A DNA stretch of 6,483 nucleotides from an archaeon (lineage in GTDB: Archaea; Nanobdellota; Nanobdellia; SCGC-AAA011-G17; GW2011-AR17), in NCBI GenBank assembly GCA_023245755.1, contig JAHFJQ010000052.1, positions 994 to 7,476 on the forward strand, given 5' to 3'. Below, piece by piece: positions 5,713 to 6,483 of this stretch. The notes under the pieces are model-generated. The model saw only the letters and a list, made by a program, of their open reading frames with translations, was not told where the DNA came from and made no database searches. Numbering within the stretch: position 1 is the stretch's first letter; every line of letters starts with the position of its first letter. The position numbers were made by a program, and so were the translations under genes.

Positions 5713-5722
5713 CTTATAAATA
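5713..5722 (-). promoter_or_regulatory. TATA box of cysS, overlapping the upstream stop codon
   Basis: TATTTATAAG on the minus strand is centred about 27 bases before the cysS ATG. The TAA inside it is the stop codon of the GNAT-like gene, so one short sequence ends one gene and promotes the next. A second TTTTATAAAG lies only a few bases before the ATG and is too close to serve. Confidence 0.65.
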
Positions 5723-6178
5723 TTTCTTTACCCATACTTCTCTTTTCTCTTCTCTCGCACCCAAAGTAAGACCTAATCTCCTATAAAAGTCTGCTTGATG
5801 TTCTGGTGTATTCTCAGCTTGAAAAAAGAGGCCTTCCGGAGAACTTGCTGTTGCCTGATAAAACTCCCCCTTAAATTTATATTCTGCCGTTAAAAGAAGA
5901 GACTCTATATCTGCTAAAGGAGTTGTTCTTGTATTTATAAGACGAACAAGTTGTATCCACCTGGGGGTATGCTCAGGCCTTCGTAGATAAGCATAGGCTT
6001 GGTCTTCTTCATTGCTCCTGAGAAGATAATACCTGCCCCTTCCTGTACCTTCACTTAACTCCCTAGATATCTGCGCTCTTGCTTCTGAGCTATTCCATCT
6101 TTCACCAAGAATAGTGTGCGTAAGACTGAAAATAGGTTCCTGATGTTGCAGATTTGCAGGTATGACAATTATACTCAT
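5714..6178 (-). CDS. Small protein, possibly a divergent GNAT acetyltransferase
   Basis: The 154-residue cytoplasmic product lacks a signal or membrane segment. The N-terminus (IIVIPANLQHQEPIFSLTHT) resembles the first strand and helix of GNAT-type N-acetyltransferases, and the C-terminus (FYRRLGLTLGAREEKREVWV, 131-150) resembles their FYRRLGF motif and final strand. The expected acetyl-CoA pyrophosphate-binding motif (Q/RxxGxG/A) in the central region is not visible: residues 75-120 contain no such turn. It may therefore be a degenerate GNAT fold, an inactive relative or another fold altogether. The gene starts 32 bases after the preceding stop, and a TATA-like TTTTAAA lies about 26 bases before its ATG. 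Its stop codon overlaps the TATA box of cysS, so the two genes probably have separate promoters. Confidence 0.75.
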   Translation of the reverse strand: MSIIVIPANLQHQEPIFSLTHTILGERWNSSEARAQISRELSEGTGRGRYYLLRSNEEDQAYAYLRRPEHTPRWIQLVRLINTRTTPLADIESLLLTAEYKFKGEFYQATASSPEGLFFQAENTPEHQADFYRRLGLTLGAREEKREVWVKKYL

Positions 6179-6200
6179 AGACCTGCATTTTTTCTTGGTC

Positions 6201-6208
6201 TTTAAAAG
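6201..6208 (-). promoter_or_regulatory. Weak TATA-like element of the GNAT-like gene
   Basis: CTTTTAAA on the minus strand is centred about 26 bases before the ATG at 6178. The match to an archaeal TATA box is weaker than at cysS, asd and the regulator; support comes mainly from the repeated spacing. Confidence 0.35.
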
Positions 6209-6210
6209 AG

Positions 6211-6483
6211 TTACTCTAGAGAAACTTCCTTCTTTTTCTTTTCCCTTTTTAAGAAGAGCCCACGGTCAAGCTTTGGTTTAAGCACTTGCCCTGTTTGTGT
6301 AAAATCACCAGTAATCTTTCCATAGCCTAAGTTCTCATCATGCATATTTTGCACGAGTTTTAAGTAACCAATTTTTGTTTCTCCTTCCACATGGTCTATG
6401 TGGCGACTACGAAGTGTTTTTCCATACAGAAAGTCCATTTCTCCAATATCTTTTACAAAGACCTTTTCCTTTGAACGCTGTGC
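6211..6483 (-). CDS. C-terminal end of an unrecognised gene, partial at right edge
   Basis: The frame is open from the right edge to a TAA at 6213-6211, giving 90 residues of a longer protein. The internal ATG at 6438 is not the start, because 15 further codons (AQRSKEKVFVKDIGE) are open upstream to the edge. Visible features are mixed beta-type sequence with glycines and aromatic residues (FLYGKTLRSRHIDHV, GYGKITGDFTQTG) ending in a strongly basic tail (FLKREKKKKEV). There is no membrane segment or cysteine in this part, so it is probably cytoplasmic and the tail might touch nucleic acid. I do not recognise the family. It lies upstream of the GNAT-like gene on the same strand with a 32-base gap. 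Confidence 0.75.
   Translation of the reverse strand, partial: AQRSKEKVFVKDIGEMDFLYGKTLRSRHIDHVEGETKIGYLKLVQNMHDENLGYGKITGDFTQTGQVLKPKLDRGLFLKREKKKKEVSLE

Overview
The window is AT-rich and gene-dense and looks archaeal. The strongest reason is promoter architecture. Five genes (the first gene of the small-protein operon, the Lrp-type regulator, asd, cysS and a GNAT-like gene) have a TATA-like element centred about 25-29 bases before the start codon and little room for a 5' leader, which is the pattern of leaderless archaeal transcripts. The two-unit Lrp/AsnC-type regulator and the archaeal/fungal-type aspartate-semialdehyde dehydrogenase fit this. The style resembles small-genome archaea such as the Woesearchaeota/Pacearchaeota group, but that placement is a guess from protein style.

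Left third (1-2124, minus strand): a compact operon of five complete small genes and the start of a sixth, joined by overlapping stop and start codons. Every complete product has one hydrophobic segment near its N-terminus followed by a probably extracytoplasmic domain. I recognise only the fifth, which carries two FG-GAP/VCBS-type calcium-binding repeats. The third and fourth are diverged tandem paralogues with conserved cysteines. Three junctions reuse nearly the same ribosome-binding cassette (GGAGAAACAA, 7-nt spacing). This is the least explained and most interesting part of the window.

Middle (2125-3154): a divergent promoter region of about 85 bp with TATA-like elements for both directions and an 11-bp dyad, then a 314-residue regulator made of two consecutive Lrp/AsnC-like units. 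Its stop overlaps that of the convergent asd gene by a few bases. The regulator may control itself and the divergent operon; this is inferred from position only.

Right part (3151-6483, minus strand): from upstream to downstream, the C-terminal end of an unrecognised gene entering from the right edge, a small GNAT-like gene, cysS (cysteinyl-tRNA synthetase) and asd (aspartate-semialdehyde dehydrogenase). They lie head to tail with short gaps, but each complete one has its own TATA-like element, so they look like separately initiated genes rather than one operon. No RNA gene, insertion sequence, CRISPR array or gene-free stretch over 300 bases was seen.
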